Below are positions 45,377 through 54,957 of a stretch of DNA of 64,000 nt, one piece after another (the first letter of the stretch is position 1; each line of letters begins with the position of its first letter). This DNA is from Candidatus Dechloromonas phosphorivorans. GTDB lineage: Bacteria > Pseudomonadota > Gammaproteobacteria > Burkholderiales > Rhodocyclaceae. Location of the stretch: contig JADKBR010000003.1 in the NCBI GenBank assembly GCA_016714975.1, forward strand, positions 248,001 through 312,000, given 5' to 3'. A program made the position numbers and the translations under genes. Below the pieces are notes generated by a model. That model was not told where the DNA came from and searched no databases. It saw nothing but the letters and a program-made list of their open reading frames with translations.

Positions 45377-48300
45377 ATGTCCGAATTCGCCATGCCAACA
45401 AACAACGTCGCCATTCTGGATGGTCCGCACCAGCCCGACCTGATCCGGACTGAGGTGCTCGCCGACATTTTCGAAGCGACCGCCCGTCGCGTTCCCGCCA
45501 AGGCCGCGCTGACTTTCGGAACACGCTGCCTGACCTACGGCGAACTCGACGAACTGGCCGACCGGGTAGCCGCCCACCTGATCGCGGCCGGCGTGCGGCC
45601 GGGACAAATCCTGGGCCTCTGGCTGCCACGCGGCATCGACCTGCTCGTCATGCAACTCGGCATCGCCAAGGCGGGGGCCGCCTGGCTGCCTTTTGACCCG
45701 AGTACGCCGGTCGACCGCATCCGGGTCTGCCTCGACGACGCCAGCGCCGGCGGGTTGCTCACCTGCGCGGCCAGCGCCGATCTCGTCGCCGATCTCGACT
45801 GCCCGGTGTGGACCGCCGAGGCCGTCACCGCGCCGCTGCTTGCGCCGGGCCAGCGGCGTGCGGGCGTCCTGCCGACGCACCCGGCCTACGTCATCTACAC
45901 CTCGGGCTCGACCGGCAAACCCAAGGGCATCCGCATCGATCAGGGGGCGATCTGCCACTTTCTGCGCAGCGAGAACGTCATGCTCGGTGTTCGCGAGGAG
46001 GACCGCGTCTACCAAGGGTTCTCGGTCGCCTTCGACATGTCGTTTGAGGAAATCTGGATCAGCTATCTGGTTGGCGCCACCCTGTGGATCGGCCCGCGCG
46101 AAGTCGCCGCCGACCCGGAGGCCCTGCCGCGAGCGCTGATCGAACAGAAGATCACGGTGCTGCATGCGGTGCCGACGCTGCTCGCGCTGTTTGCGCACGA
46201 CGTCCCAAACCTGCGCCTGATCAACCTTGGCGGCGAGGCTTGCCCCGAGGCCCTGATCCCGCGTTGGGTGCGGCCGGGACGGAAGATTTTCAACACCTAC
46301 GGCCCGACCGAAGCGACGGTCGGGGCCAGCGGCGCCGAACTGGAAATTGGCCTGCCGGTGACCATCGGCCGGCCAATTTCCAACTACCGGCTCCTCGTCA
46401 TCGACCCGGCAGTCGAAAATGGCCTGCGCCTTCTGTCGCGTGGCGAAACCGGCGAACTCTGCATCAGCGGACCCGGCGTCGGCGCCGGCTATCTCGGGCG
46501 CCCGGAACTGACCGCGGAGAAGTTCCTCGCCAACCCATGGCCGTGCGGCCCCCAGGATGACCGCCTGTACCGCACCGGTGACCTCGCGTTCATCGATGAC
46601 GATGGCTGCGTTCATTGTCTCGGGCGCACCGACGACCAGGTCAAGATCCGCGGCTTCCGTGTCGAACTCGGGGAAATCGAGACTGCGCTCTGTCGCCAGG
46701 CCGGGGTTGGCACGGCGGCGGTAATCTTGCGCAACGATGACGGTATCGAACGGCTCGTCGCTTACATCGTCGCCGACAGCGAACTGACCGCGAGCGCCGC
46801 CGATCTGCGTAGCACGCTTGGCGAATCGCTGCCTCCCTACATGGTTCCGGTCCACATCGAAGCGCTGGCGGAAATGCCGCGCCTGACTTCGGGCAAGATC
46901 GATCGCAAGGCCCTGCGCGCGCGGGCGCTGGAAATAGCCGCCAGCCTTTCCGCCGAATCGGATCAACCGGAATCGCCGGCCGAGGAAGTGCTGTTCGCCG
47001 AGCTGACAAAGCTCTTTCCCGGCCAGGCCATCCATCGCGCTGCCGACTTCTTCGTCGACCTCGGCGGCCACTCGCTATTTGCCGCCCGCCTCGCCTCGGC
47101 GATCCGCACCCATGCGCGTTTCGCCAGCTTCACGGTGCGCGACATCTACCTGCTGCGCAGCGTCGGCGGCATCGCCGAAGCACTGGCTGACATCCCCGAC
47201 CGTCAGCCTGCCGCCGTCCGCGACTGGACGCCACCGCCGGCTGCCAGACGCTGGCTGTGCGGCGCCGCCCAGGCGCTGACCATACCGGGCCTCGTCGTCC
47301 TGCACATGGCGCAGTGGCTGGCTCCCTTCTTTACCTTCCATTTCTTTACCGGAGATCCTGACGATTCGATCGCCATCGCCATTGCCGTGTCGCTCGTCGC
47401 CTTCATGCTCGCCACCCTGCTCGAGTTCGCCATCGCCGTCGCCGGCAAGTGGCTGATCGCCGGCCCCGTGAAGCCGGGCCGCTACCCGCTCTGGGGGGTC
47501 ACCTATTTCCGCTGGTGGCTGGCCGACCGCCTGATCGAAGCGGCGCCGGATTACATGCTCAACGGATCACCGCTCTACGTCAGCTGGTTGCGCCTCCTTG
47601 GCGCCGATATCGGGCAGGAGGTCGTCATCGGCTCGGTGACAGTGCGCGCCCATCATCTGATCAGCATCGGCGACGGCGTCAGCATCGGCAGCGGCGTCAA
47701 CCTGGAGAATGTGCGGGTCGAACATGGCGAGCTGCTGATCGGCCGCATCACGCTGGCCGCCAACAGCTGTGTCGGTTCTTATGCCGTCCTCGAGGGCAAT
47801 ACCGCAGTCGGCGAGGCCGGCCATCTGGAAGGCCAGTCAGCCCTCAGCGACGGCCGGAGCGTCCCGGCCAGACGCATCTGGAGCGGTTCGCCGGCGCGCG
47901 ACATCGGCGCCTTCGACCCCACCTCGCTGCCTGCGCGTCCCGAGGTTTCCGAGACGCGACTGGCCCGCGAGAACCTGTTCTTCCTGCTCGGCGTGCTCGG
48001 GACCGCAGCCATTTTCTTTCTTCCTGTCTTCCCGACATTCATGCTGATCGACTGGCTGGATGACATCTACCCCTGGATGCAGAGCGACGATGTCGCCTTC
48101 CAGGTGATCACCTACTTCCTGCTCGCCTTCCCGGCGACGGGCGTGCTGATCATTAGCACGGTGCTGATCTCGGCTGCATTGCGCTGGACCTTTCTGCCAC
48201 GCCTGGCCGAAGGGCGCTGGCCGGTTCACAGCAACAAGTATTGCAGCCGCTGGCTGGTGAATCAGATTCAGGAGTTCAGTCTCAACATTCTGCACGGGGT

Positions 48301-49378
48301 GTATGCGACCGTCTATTCACCGATGTGGTATCGCCTGCTCGGCGCCAAGGTCGGACGCGGCGCCGAAATTTCGACGGCCCAGGGACTGATTCCCGATCTG
48401 CTGACGCTCGGCGACGAAACGTTCATCGCCGATGCAGTGATGCTGGGCGACGAGGAAATCGACGGCGGCTGGATGACGCTACGGCCCACGGTCATTTCGC
48501 GGCGCAGCTTCATCGGCAATGGCGCTTATGTGCCGGACGGCACCGTCGTACCCGAAAACGTGCTCATCGGTGTCCATTCACGGGTGCCGGACAACGACCG
48601 GATGCAGCCGGGCGACACCTGGCTCGGCTCGCCGCCGATCAATCTGCCAGCCCGCGAAGAGACGCATGGCTTTCCTGAAGCGCTGACCTTCGCGCCGTCG
48701 AAGCAGCGCCAGATTGGCCGCGGACTGATCGAAGCCCTGCGCATCGTGACCCCCCACGCGGTGGTCATTGCCGTCGGCTATACCGTCGTGCTGAACGTGA
48801 TGCCGCTTGCCGAAGCCGAGCGATGGGGAGCCGTTTTGTGGTACATGAACGTGGCTGGCATGCTTTATGGCCTCGGCGCCTTCCTCTTCGTGTTCATACT
48901 CAAGTGGCTGCTGGTCGGCCGCTACGACAAACGCGCACAACCGATGTGGACACCATTTGTCTGGCTTTCGGAAGCCATAACCACGCTCTACGAGGGCATC
49001 ACGATTCCCAATTTCATGCGCTATCTGCGCGGTACGCCATGGCTACCGGTCGCCTTCAGACTTCTTGGCACCCGCATGGGTCGTGGTGTCTATATGGACA
49101 CTACCGACATCACCGAATTCGACTGCGTGGACATCGGCGGACACAGCGAGCTGAATGCGCTATGCTGCCCGCAGACCCACCTGTTCGAGGATCGCGTCAT
49201 GAAGATAGACCACATCCGGATCGGTCAGCGGGTGACGATGGGGCCCCGCAGCGTGGTGCTGTACAGCGCGGAAGTTGGCGACAACGTCAAGCTCGGGCCG
49301 CTGACACTGGTCATGAAAGGTGAAAGCATTCCGGCGAGTTCGCACTGGCACGGTTGTCCCGCGTCACCCGCCGACTGA
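45377..49378 (+). CDS. Pls/PosA-family single-module nonribosomal peptide synthetase
   Basis: About 1,333 residues from the ATG at 45377 (an alternative is 45392). Order: adenylation domain (YTSGSTGKPKG near 174, NTYGPTEATVG, YRTGD, GRTDDQVKIRG); carrier domain with LGGHSLF (phosphopantetheine serine S566); then a C-terminal half with about six membrane helices alternating with three left-handed-beta-helix acyltransferase-like domains (repeats such as IGDGVSIGSGVNLENV). This is the architecture of epsilon-poly-lysine synthetase relatives, which make small amino-acid homopolymers or amides at the membrane. The substrate amino acid is not predictable by eye. Confidence 0.88.
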   Translation: MSEFAMPTNNVAILDGPHQPDLIRTEVLADIFEATARRVPAKAALTFGTRCLTYGELDELADRVAAHLIAAGVRPGQILGLWLPRGIDLLVMQLGIAKAGAAWLPFDPSTPVDRIRVCLDDASAGGLLTCAASADLVADLDCPVWTAEAVTAPLLAPGQRRAGVLPTHPAYVIYTSGSTGKPKGIRIDQGAICHFLRSENVMLGVREEDRVYQGFSVAFDMSFEEIWISYLVGATLWIGPREVAADPEALPRALIEQKITVLHAVPTLLALFAHDVPNLRLINLGGEACPEALIPRWVRPGRKIFNTYGPTEATVGASGAELEIGLPVTIGRPISNYRLLVIDPAVENGLRLLSRGETGELCISGPGVGAGYLGRPELTAEKFLANPWPCGPQDDRLYRTGDLAFIDDDGCVHCLGRTDDQVKIRGFRVELGEIETALCRQAGVGTAAVILRNDDGIERLVAYIVADSELTASAADLRSTLGESLPPYMVPVHIEALAEMPRLTSGKIDRKALRARALEIAASLSAESDQPESPAEEVLFAELTKLFPGQAIHRAADFFVDLGGHSLFAARLASAIRTHARFASFTVRDIYLLRSVGGIAEALADIPDRQPAAVRDWTPPPAARRWLCGAAQALTIPGLVVLHMAQWLAPFFTFHFFTGDPDDSIAIAIAVSLVAFMLATLLEFAIAVAGKWLIAGPVKPGRYPLWGVTYFRWWLADRLIEAAPDYMLNGSPLYVSWLRLLGADIGQEVVIGSVTVRAHHLISIGDGVSIGSGVNLENVRVEHGELLIGRITLAANSCVGSYAVLEGNTAVGEAGHLEGQSALSDGRSVPARRIWSGSPARDIGAFDPTSLPARPEVSETRLARENLFFLLGVLGTAAIFFLPVFPTFMLIDWLDDIYPWMQSDDVAFQVITYFLLAFPATGVLIISTVLISAALRWTFLPRLAEGRWPVHSNKYCSRWLVNQIQEFSLNILHGVYATVYSPMWYRLLGAKVGRGAEISTAQGLIPDLLTLGDETFIADAVMLGDEEIDGGWMTLRPTVISRRSFIGNGAYVPDGTVVPENVLIGVHSRVPDNDRMQPGDTWLGSPPINLPAREETHGFPEALTFAPSKQRQIGRGLIEALRIVTPHAVVIAVGYTVVLNVMPLAEAERWGAVLWYMNVAGMLYGLGAFLFVFILKWLLVGRYDKRAQPMWTPFVWLSEAITTLYEGITIPNFMRYLRGTPWLPVAFRLLGTRMGRGVYMDTTDITEFDCVDIGGHSELNALCCPQTHLFEDRVMKIDHIRIGQRVTMGPRSVVLYSAEVGDNVKLGPLTLVMKGESIPASSHWHGCPASPAD

Positions 49379-49986
49379 TGTTCACCCCGACGCTGATCGG
49401 ATCCGCCCTGGCGGATGGACAGGATCTGCACCTTCTGTCGCTTGCAACCCCGGACACGACGCCGCGTGCCGATGCTCGCGCGCTGATTCGCCAGGCGCTA
49501 CACGAAGCCCTGCTCAACCTACTTGCGGCGGATCCCGAATCGGTTGTGCTGATTTCCGCACCCGGCCAGCCAGTCCGGCTGGCGCCGCCGTGGGCTGATA
49601 TCGGGCTTTCGATCAGCCACGAGCCGGGACTTTCGCTGGCAGTCATCAATCTGGCCGGTCCGGTTGGGGTCGATCTGCTAAGGGTCGCCACCATTGCGTC
49701 GGGCAGCGGCGCCGTGGCCCGCGACTATCTCGGTCCGGACGCGGCTAGCGCGCTCAGCCGACTGCCCGATGAACAACTGCAGCGCGCTTTCGCGCAGGCC
49801 TGGACCCGTCTTGAAGCCCGCCTGAAATGTCTGGCGCTGGAACTGCGCGAATGGTCGCCCGCACTCGAGGCGCGGCTGACGGGCTGCCGCGTCACCGACC
49901 TGGCGATGACGGAGGGCTGGGTCGGCGCGGTAGCAATTCCCGGCGAAGGGTTCAGCGCAGCGCCGACACGGGTTGGTGCCGGGTAA
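49378..49986 (+). CDS. 4'-phosphopantetheinyl transferase (Sfp-like)
   Basis: 202 residues from an ATG overlapping the NRPS stop in TGATG. Core motifs are IGLSISHEPG, VGVDLL (GVD magnesium-binding motif, with D retained and the usual second acidic residue shifted) and WTRLEARLK (W-x3-EA-x2-K). It installs the phosphopantetheine arm on the carrier domain of the adjacent NRPS. The coupling strongly supports a dedicated enzyme. Confidence 0.85.
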   Translation: MFTPTLIGSALADGQDLHLLSLATPDTTPRADARALIRQALHEALLNLLAADPESVVLISAPGQPVRLAPPWADIGLSISHEPGLSLAVINLAGPVGVDLLRVATIASGSGAVARDYLGPDAASALSRLPDEQLQRAFAQAWTRLEARLKCLALELREWSPALEARLTGCRVTDLAMTEGWVGAVAIPGEGFSAAPTRVGAG

Positions 49987-50017
49987 AGATGCACTGCGCC
50001 AGAAATGCCATGGGAAC

Positions 50018-50620
50018 TCAGAAACGCCAGCCGTAGCGCTTGAGCAGTTCACCCGTCTCGCAGACCGGCAGGCCCATGACGCCTGTGTAACTGCCGGCCA
50101 TGTACTCGATGAACAATCCGGCACGGCCCTGGATACCGTAGGCGCCCGCCTTGTCGACCGGCTCGCCGGTCAGCACGTAACGCTCGATTTCCTCGTCGTC
50201 GATCTGACGAAAGCGCACTTCGCTGTTCGACAGCACGTATTCCGTCCGCCCTTGATAGGCTACCGCGACGCCGGTCAACACACGGTGCGTATGGCCGGAG
50301 AGGCGGCGCAGCGTGGCCGCGGCATCAGCCTTGTCAGCCGGCTTGCCGATGATCGTGCCGGCGAATTCGAGTACCGTGTCGGCGGCCAGCACTGGACGCA
50401 GCGGCAGGCGTCGCTCGAGAAGCAGGTTGACACCATGGTCGGCTTTGGCCCGGGCGACCCGCTCGACATACGCAAGCACCGCTTCGCCGGAATGCACACC
50501 TTCGTTTACCTGCGGGTCGGTGCGCAGGCCACTGCGGAAAATGATGGTATCGAACGCTACCCCCATCTGGGTGAGCAGGTCGCGGCGGCGCGGGCTGCGC
50601 GAGGCAAGGTAGAGACGCAT
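50018..50620 (-). CDS. maf: Maf-family nucleoside triphosphate pyrophosphatase
   Basis: 200 residues from the ATG at 50620. It starts MRLYLASRSPRRRDLL, the Maf signature, with VLAADTVLEF and IGKPADKADA, then GEPVDKAGAYGIQGRAGLFI. It hydrolyses dTTP/UTP or modified nucleotides as house-cleaning. It ends the nadD–rsfS–rlmH–maf run on the minus strand. Confidence 0.92.
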   Translation of the reverse strand: MRLYLASRSPRRRDLLTQMGVAFDTIIFRSGLRTDPQVNEGVHSGEAVLAYVERVARAKADHGVNLLLERRLPLRPVLAADTVLEFAGTIIGKPADKADAAATLRRLSGHTHRVLTGVAVAYQGRTEYVLSNSEVRFRQIDDEEIERYVLTGEPVDKAGAYGIQGRAGLFIEYMAGSYTGVMGLPVCETGELLKRYGWRF

Positions 50621-50628
50621 GATGAATT

Positions 50629-51099
50629 CTAGCCCTCCCGGTGATAGGGGTGGTTCCTGAGCAAGCTGACCGCCCGGTAGAGCTGTTCGCACAGCACCAG
50701 CCGGGCAAGTCCGTGCGGCAGGGTCAGGCTCGACAAGCGAACGCGGTCGTCGGCCTGGCGCTTGAATTCGTCGTCGAGTCCGTCGGCGCCGCCGATCAGC
50801 AGCGCAACGTCGCGACCGTCCTGCATCCAGGACTCGAGCCTTTGGGCAAGTTTCAGCGTGGTCAGGTCGTCGCCCTTTTCATCGAGCACGACGATGCGGC
50901 AAGTGGCGGGCAGGACATCACGGATACGACCCTTCTCGGCGGCGAGCAACTGCTCGCGGGTTTTCGAGCCACGCAGTTCCGGCTTGATCTCGCTGACACT
51001 GGCCGGCAACTCGCGCGGCATGCGCTTGAGGTACTCGGCGCAGCCATCGCTCAACCAGCCGGGCTGGCGATTGCCGACGGCGAGCACGTGCAGCTTCAC
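50629..51099 (-). CDS. rlmH: 23S rRNA pseudouridine-1915 N3-methyltransferase RlmH
   Basis: 156 residues. SPOUT-type knot signatures are IVVLDEKGDDLTT, LLIGGADGL, LSSLTLPHGLARLVLCEQLYRA and the C-terminal NHPYHREG. It methylates pseudouridine 1915 of 23S rRNA. Its start overlaps the rsfS stop by 4 bp. Confidence 0.96.
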   Translation of the reverse strand: MKLHVLAVGNRQPGWLSDGCAEYLKRMPRELPASVSEIKPELRGSKTREQLLAAEKGRIRDVLPATCRIVVLDEKGDDLTTLKLAQRLESWMQDGRDVALLIGGADGLDDEFKRQADDRVRLSSLTLPHGLARLVLCEQLYRAVSLLRNHPYHREG

Positions 51100-51461
51100 T
51101 TGGTGGCTTCCTGCCCCACTGCCTTACGCCGCTGCGCCGGGGTCGTCTGCCACAGCTCTTCCAGGTTATAGTACTGGCGCACCAGCGGCTGCATGACATG
51201 GACAATGATATCGCCGAGGTCAACCAAGACCCATTCGCCGGTCTCCTGGCCTTCTGTCGACAAGATTTCGGCGCCCGCCTCGCGCACCTTTTCCTCAACA
51301 TTATGGGCGAGCGCCCTGACCTGCCGGTTGGAATCGCCGGTGGCGATGACCATGCAGTCGAACAGCGGGGTGAGTTTGGCGGTGTTGATCACTTCGATAT
51401 CCTTGCCCTTGATGTCTTCGAGGGCCGAAACGACGAGTTTTTGCAGCTTGTGGATTTCCAT
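51096..51461 (-). CDS. rsfS: Ribosomal silencing factor RsfS
   Basis: 121 residues. Typical features are ALEDIKGKDIEVINT, FDCMVIATGDSNRQVRALA, EWVLVDLGDIIVHVMQP and YNLEELW. It binds uL14 on the large subunit and blocks subunit joining in starvation. It overlaps rlmH. Confidence 0.96.
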   Translation of the reverse strand: MEIHKLQKLVVSALEDIKGKDIEVINTAKLTPLFDCMVIATGDSNRQVRALAHNVEEKVREAGAEILSTEGQETGEWVLVDLGDIIVHVMQPLVRQYYNLEELWQTTPAQRRKAVGQEATK

Positions 51462-51467
51462 CGGGGG

Positions 51468-52124
51468 TTAGAGCCTGTCTCTGTAGAGTTGGTGAAGGCT
51501 AATGTAGTCGAGAACGCTGTCCGGCAGCAAATAGCGGGCAGAATGCCCGGTCGCCAGCAGCTTGCGGATATGGGTCGCCGATATGGCGAGTTGGGTCATC
51601 GCGAAGGTGACGATGCCGCCGCCAGGCGCCGCCCGCAAACCGCCAGGATCGGGCAGCCGACGGTCGCTGAATTCGGTGGCCAGTTCATGCGCCAGGCTGG
51701 CGACCTCGATCGGAAAGCCGGGCCGGTGAGACACGGCAACGTGGGCGAGCGTGAAGATGTCGCGCCAGCAGTGCCAGGTCGTCAGACCGCCAAAGGCGTC
51801 GGCGCCAACCAGCAGGACCAGCGATTTGTCGCCTCCCAATTCCACGCGCAGGCGTTCCAGGGTATCCACGGTATAACTCGGGACAGCGGCACCGACCTCG
51901 CCGGCATCGACTGAAAAACGGTCGTTTTCCGCCGTCGACCGCAGCACCATCTCCAGACGCTGTCGCGCCATGACCTGCGGGACGCCGCGATGCGGCGGCT
52001 GCCCGGCCGGTATCCAACGCACGCTGCCGAGGCCGAGGCGGTCGAGCGCCTCCTCGGCCAGCCGCAGGTGGCCGAAATGCACGGGGTCGAAGGTGCCACC
52101 GAAGATGCCGAGCGGTTCAGACAA
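51468..52124 (-). CDS. nadD: Nicotinate-nucleotide adenylyltransferase NadD
   Basis: 218 residues with a TTG start at 52124 that overlaps the preceding gene's stop by 8 bp (TTGTCTGA). It has GIFGGTFDPVHFGHLRLAE with the nucleotidyltransferase HxGH-type motif, WIPAGQPPH, and ISATHIRKLL near the C-terminus. It makes NaAD from NaMN and ATP in NAD synthesis. Confidence 0.95.
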   Translation of the reverse strand: MSEPLGIFGGTFDPVHFGHLRLAEEALDRLGLGSVRWIPAGQPPHRGVPQVMARQRLEMVLRSTAENDRFSVDAGEVGAAVPSYTVDTLERLRVELGGDKSLVLLVGADAFGGLTTWHCWRDIFTLAHVAVSHRPGFPIEVASLAHELATEFSDRRLPDPGGLRAAPGGGIVTFAMTQLAISATHIRKLLATGHSARYLLPDSVLDYISLHQLYRDRL

Positions 52125-52905
52125 TTTCAGGCTGACCGAAAATGTCGCGGTAGCTCGCGTAGAAGCTGGCGTAGACGGTCGAGAACACGCACAGCGCGAT
52201 CACGACCATCAGCGGCATGATGATGAAACTGCCGACGAAGCTCCCCTGGCCCCCGGAAAACACGCCCGCGAGCAGCGCGAAAAGTAGCCCCGGCAGAATG
52301 CCGGCGACAATTATCAGCGCGGCGCCAAAGGCGAGAAAGGCGCGCCAGTTTATCCAGCAGGCGACGAAACTGAAGAACAGCGACTTGCCGACGCTCTGTC
52401 CGTGCCAGGCGGCCAGCACCGGGGCGAACCACCAGGCCATCAGGACCGGCGTCATCAGCGTCATGACAAACACTGACGGCAGCAGGAAGCTGCCGCTTTC
52501 CAGGGCCTCCCTGTCGGCGGGCTTGGTGGACAGGATGAGGCGCAGCAGATCACCGCCGTCGAGTAGCGCGGAGAGACCCAAAATGGCTAGTGTGCAGCAC
52601 AGATAGAGCGCACCGAGCAAGAGCAGCGTACGGGGGTTTTGCTTGAGGCCGCCGAACAGCGTCTGCAGGCCAGCCGGGTTACCCTGGTCGAGATCACGCG
52701 CCGCCTGCATCAGGCCAACCGTCAGGCCGGGGATGATCATCGACGCTGCCACAGCGCCTATGATCGGCACCAGATTTAGAAAGATCACGGTCAGCCAGTA
52801 GCTGACGACCAGCATGGCCAGCAAGGGCGGATTGCGCCGGAAGATCGCAAAGCCGGCATCGAGCCAGCGCCAGCCGGCTGCTGCCGGAAGTTTCTGCGCA
52901 TGCAT
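52117..52905 (-). CDS. BPSS1780-family membrane protein (copy 1)
   Basis: 262 residues from an ATG at 52905. It has about six membrane helices, opening MHAQKLPAAAGWRWLDAGFAIFRRNPPLL, and MTPVLMAWWFAPVLAAWHG in the middle. The family is conserved in betaproteobacteria and its function is unknown. A paralogue lies immediately upstream, 2 bp away. Confidence 0.8.
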   Translation of the reverse strand: MHAQKLPAAAGWRWLDAGFAIFRRNPPLLAMLVVSYWLTVIFLNLVPIIGAVAASMIIPGLTVGLMQAARDLDQGNPAGLQTLFGGLKQNPRTLLLLGALYLCCTLAILGLSALLDGGDLLRLILSTKPADREALESGSFLLPSVFVMTLMTPVLMAWWFAPVLAAWHGQSVGKSLFFSFVACWINWRAFLAFGAALIIVAGILPGLLFALLAGVFSGGQGSFVGSFIIMPLMVVIALCVFSTVYASFYASYRDIFGQPEIV

Positions 52906-52907
52906 GG

Positions 52908-53654
52908 TCAGGTCCCCTCGAAAATATCGAGGTAGGAGGCGTAGATCGCGCCATTGAAGATTGGGATCAGCAACAGGAAGCCGACGAAGAAGGGGAGCGC
53001 GGCGAAGAACATGGCAACCGTCAGGAGCAGCGCAAAGATGAGCATCGCCAGCCAGTTCTTGACCCCGGCGGCAAGGCTGGCCTTCATCGCCGGCAACGGT
53101 TGCATGTCGTGAAAGAAGACCAGTGCCGGCGCGAACCAAGTCGCCATAAGGACCGGGATCGACAGAACGAAGACGAGCAGACTGGCGATCATGAAACCGC
53201 CCATCGCAATTCCGAATCCGGCGATGCGGCCGGTGATCACGCCGCCAAGGACGCCGCCGCTGACCAACATGAAGGCGAGAAACGCGATACCGAAAATGCC
53301 CGTCGCAAAATAGACGCCAATCATCACCAGACCGCCCGCATTGTGGTGAAAACCGGCGAACAGATCGGCGATTTCGGCGTTGCCGTCGGCATGCTGGTGC
53401 TGGCTCAGCAACAGCAGCCCGCCGGCGAAGACCGGCAGCAGGACGCTGACCGCGATCTGGCCGAAGACCGGAACGATCTGCACTCCCAGCACGATCACCA
53501 TCATCAGCACCGCGCTGCCGATCCACGTCCCGGGATTGGCGATGAACAACAGCCAGCCCTGGCGCAGCCATCCGAAACAGGCGCCGGGATCGACCTCCCG
53601 GCTGGCACCGGTGAAGGCTGGCGGGTCCACCTGAATTTGCGTACTTTCTTCCAT
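52908..53654 (-). CDS. BPSS1780-family membrane protein (copy 2)
   Basis: 248 residues, a paralogue of the next gene: same hydrophobic profile and motif IPVLMATWFAPALVFFHD. It ends 2 bp before the second copy, so the two are a tandem duplication in one transcript. Function unknown. Confidence 0.8.
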   Translation of the reverse strand: MEESTQIQVDPPAFTGASREVDPGACFGWLRQGWLLFIANPGTWIGSAVLMMVIVLGVQIVPVFGQIAVSVLLPVFAGGLLLLSQHQHADGNAEIADLFAGFHHNAGGLVMIGVYFATGIFGIAFLAFMLVSGGVLGGVITGRIAGFGIAMGGFMIASLLVFVLSIPVLMATWFAPALVFFHDMQPLPAMKASLAAGVKNWLAMLIFALLLTVAMFFAALPFFVGFLLLIPIFNGAIYASYLDIFEGT

Positions 53655-53663
53655 ACCGGGATG

Positions 53664-54590
53664 CTAACGGGGCACGCCTTCCGGAGCAAGGCAAAGACGC
53701 TGCAGGAGTCGACCGAAATGGTCCGGGTCCTTGATCGTTACCACAGCGCCGGGGCGCGGGTGGTGCCGAACATCGAGTCGCAGCAGCCAGAAACGCAGCG
53801 CCGCGGCACGGCGCTGCGCCGGCCAAGCGAACTCCTCGCCCGGCGTCAGCTGCCGCAGAGCGCTGTAACCTGCAATCAGGGCAGCGAGTTGGTCATCGTC
53901 GGCGCACCAGTCGTTGGCCGCCACCGCCAGATCGAAGAGCATGCTGTCCGCGCCGGCGAAGTAGAAGTCGAGCACCCCGGACAGTTGCCCGACGTCCTGC
54001 CACAGGACGTTGTCGCGAAACAGGTCAGCATGGATGATCCCGTACGGCAGGCCAGAATAGTCCTGCGCGGACTGGAAATCGAGCTCGGCAAGGAGTCGAC
54101 CGCGCTCGTCGCTCGTCAGTTTCGGGGCCAGTGCGTGCCCGGTACGCTCACGCCACTCCTGGCCACAGGGATTGGGCAAGGGCGACGGAAAATCAGCGCC
54201 GGCCAGATGCAGGCGCGCCAGCATTTCACCGAGAGCCTGGCAATGCGCTGCCGTCGGCATCTCGATGCAGGAGCCCGGCAAACAGGTGAAAAGCGCTGCC
54301 GGCTTTCCGGCCAGCAGCCGCCAGAAGCGACCGTCGCCGGTGGCCAGCGGTCGCGGACAGGGAATCCCACGCGCCGCAAGATGGTCCTGCAATGCCAGGC
54401 AGAAATCGAGTTCCCGCGATGTCAGGCGTTCGAAGATCGTCAGTACCCAGCGGCGGCCTTCGACGCCCACGAAATAGTTCGAATTTTGCATGCCGGCCGC
54501 AATGCCGGACAACTCACTCGGTGCGCCAATACCGAGTGGCTCAAGCCAGAGGACTAACTCTTCCCTGGCGACTGCCGTATAGACGGACAA
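53664..54590 (-). CDS. thrB: Homoserine kinase, type II (choline-kinase-like fold)
   Basis: 308 residues. It starts MSVYTAVAREELVLWLEPLGIG and has GMQNSNYFV, the catalytic IIHADLFRDNVLW (HxDxxxxN) and VLDFYFAGAD (metal-binding Asp). It phosphorylates homoserine in threonine synthesis. This is the ThrB form of beta- and alphaproteobacteria, not the GHMP kinase of E. coli. Confidence 0.93.
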   Translation of the reverse strand: MSVYTAVAREELVLWLEPLGIGAPSELSGIAAGMQNSNYFVGVEGRRWVLTIFERLTSRELDFCLALQDHLAARGIPCPRPLATGDGRFWRLLAGKPAALFTCLPGSCIEMPTAAHCQALGEMLARLHLAGADFPSPLPNPCGQEWRERTGHALAPKLTSDERGRLLAELDFQSAQDYSGLPYGIIHADLFRDNVLWQDVGQLSGVLDFYFAGADSMLFDLAVAANDWCADDDQLAALIAGYSALRQLTPGEEFAWPAQRRAAALRFWLLRLDVRHHPRPGAVVTIKDPDHFGRLLQRLCLAPEGVPR

Positions 54591-54594
54591 GCGG

Positions 54595-54924
54595 CTACCA
54601 CGAAAAGACTTTCCACGTCGCGGGCGTCAGGTTGCTGCTGGGGCCATCCTGCTGGATGAAATTGCCATCGCCCTGCTGATCGACGAGATAATAATCAGGT
54701 CCAAAGGCTGGCGTCACCTTGACCATGTAGAGCCTGCCATTCTGGCGATACTCTTCGCGAGTCTCGGATTCTGTCCTGACGATGGTGACCTGAGGCTCGA
54801 GCGCCGCATCGAAGGCTTCCATACCCGGCGGTGGCGGCGGCACGGCAGGTAGCGGCTGAAGATTGCCTTGCTGGGCAAGAACGGGCAAGGCAGCAAGCAG
54901 GATGACGGGAATTAGTGGGCGCAT
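54595..54924 (-). CDS. DUF2782 exported protein
   Basis: 109 residues. A signal peptide (MRPLIPVILLAALPVLAQQG) is followed by a proline-rich linker and the DUF2782 domain (EYRQNGRLYMVKVTPAFGPDYYLVDQQGDG). Function unknown; it is always found near polA and thrB in this group. Confidence 0.85.
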   Translation of the reverse strand: MRPLIPVILLAALPVLAQQGNLQPLPAVPPPPPGMEAFDAALEPQVTIVRTESETREEYRQNGRLYMVKVTPAFGPDYYLVDQQGDGNFIQQDGPSSNLTPATWKVFSW

Positions 54925-54957
54925 GGAAATATCCTTGAAGATCTGTTCCCGATTCTA

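Noticed and set aside
53100..54557. A 485-codon plus-strand frame opposite thrB and the membrane protein
   Set aside because: Composition is His/Arg/Gln-rich with no domain; the minus-strand genes beneath it are clear family members.
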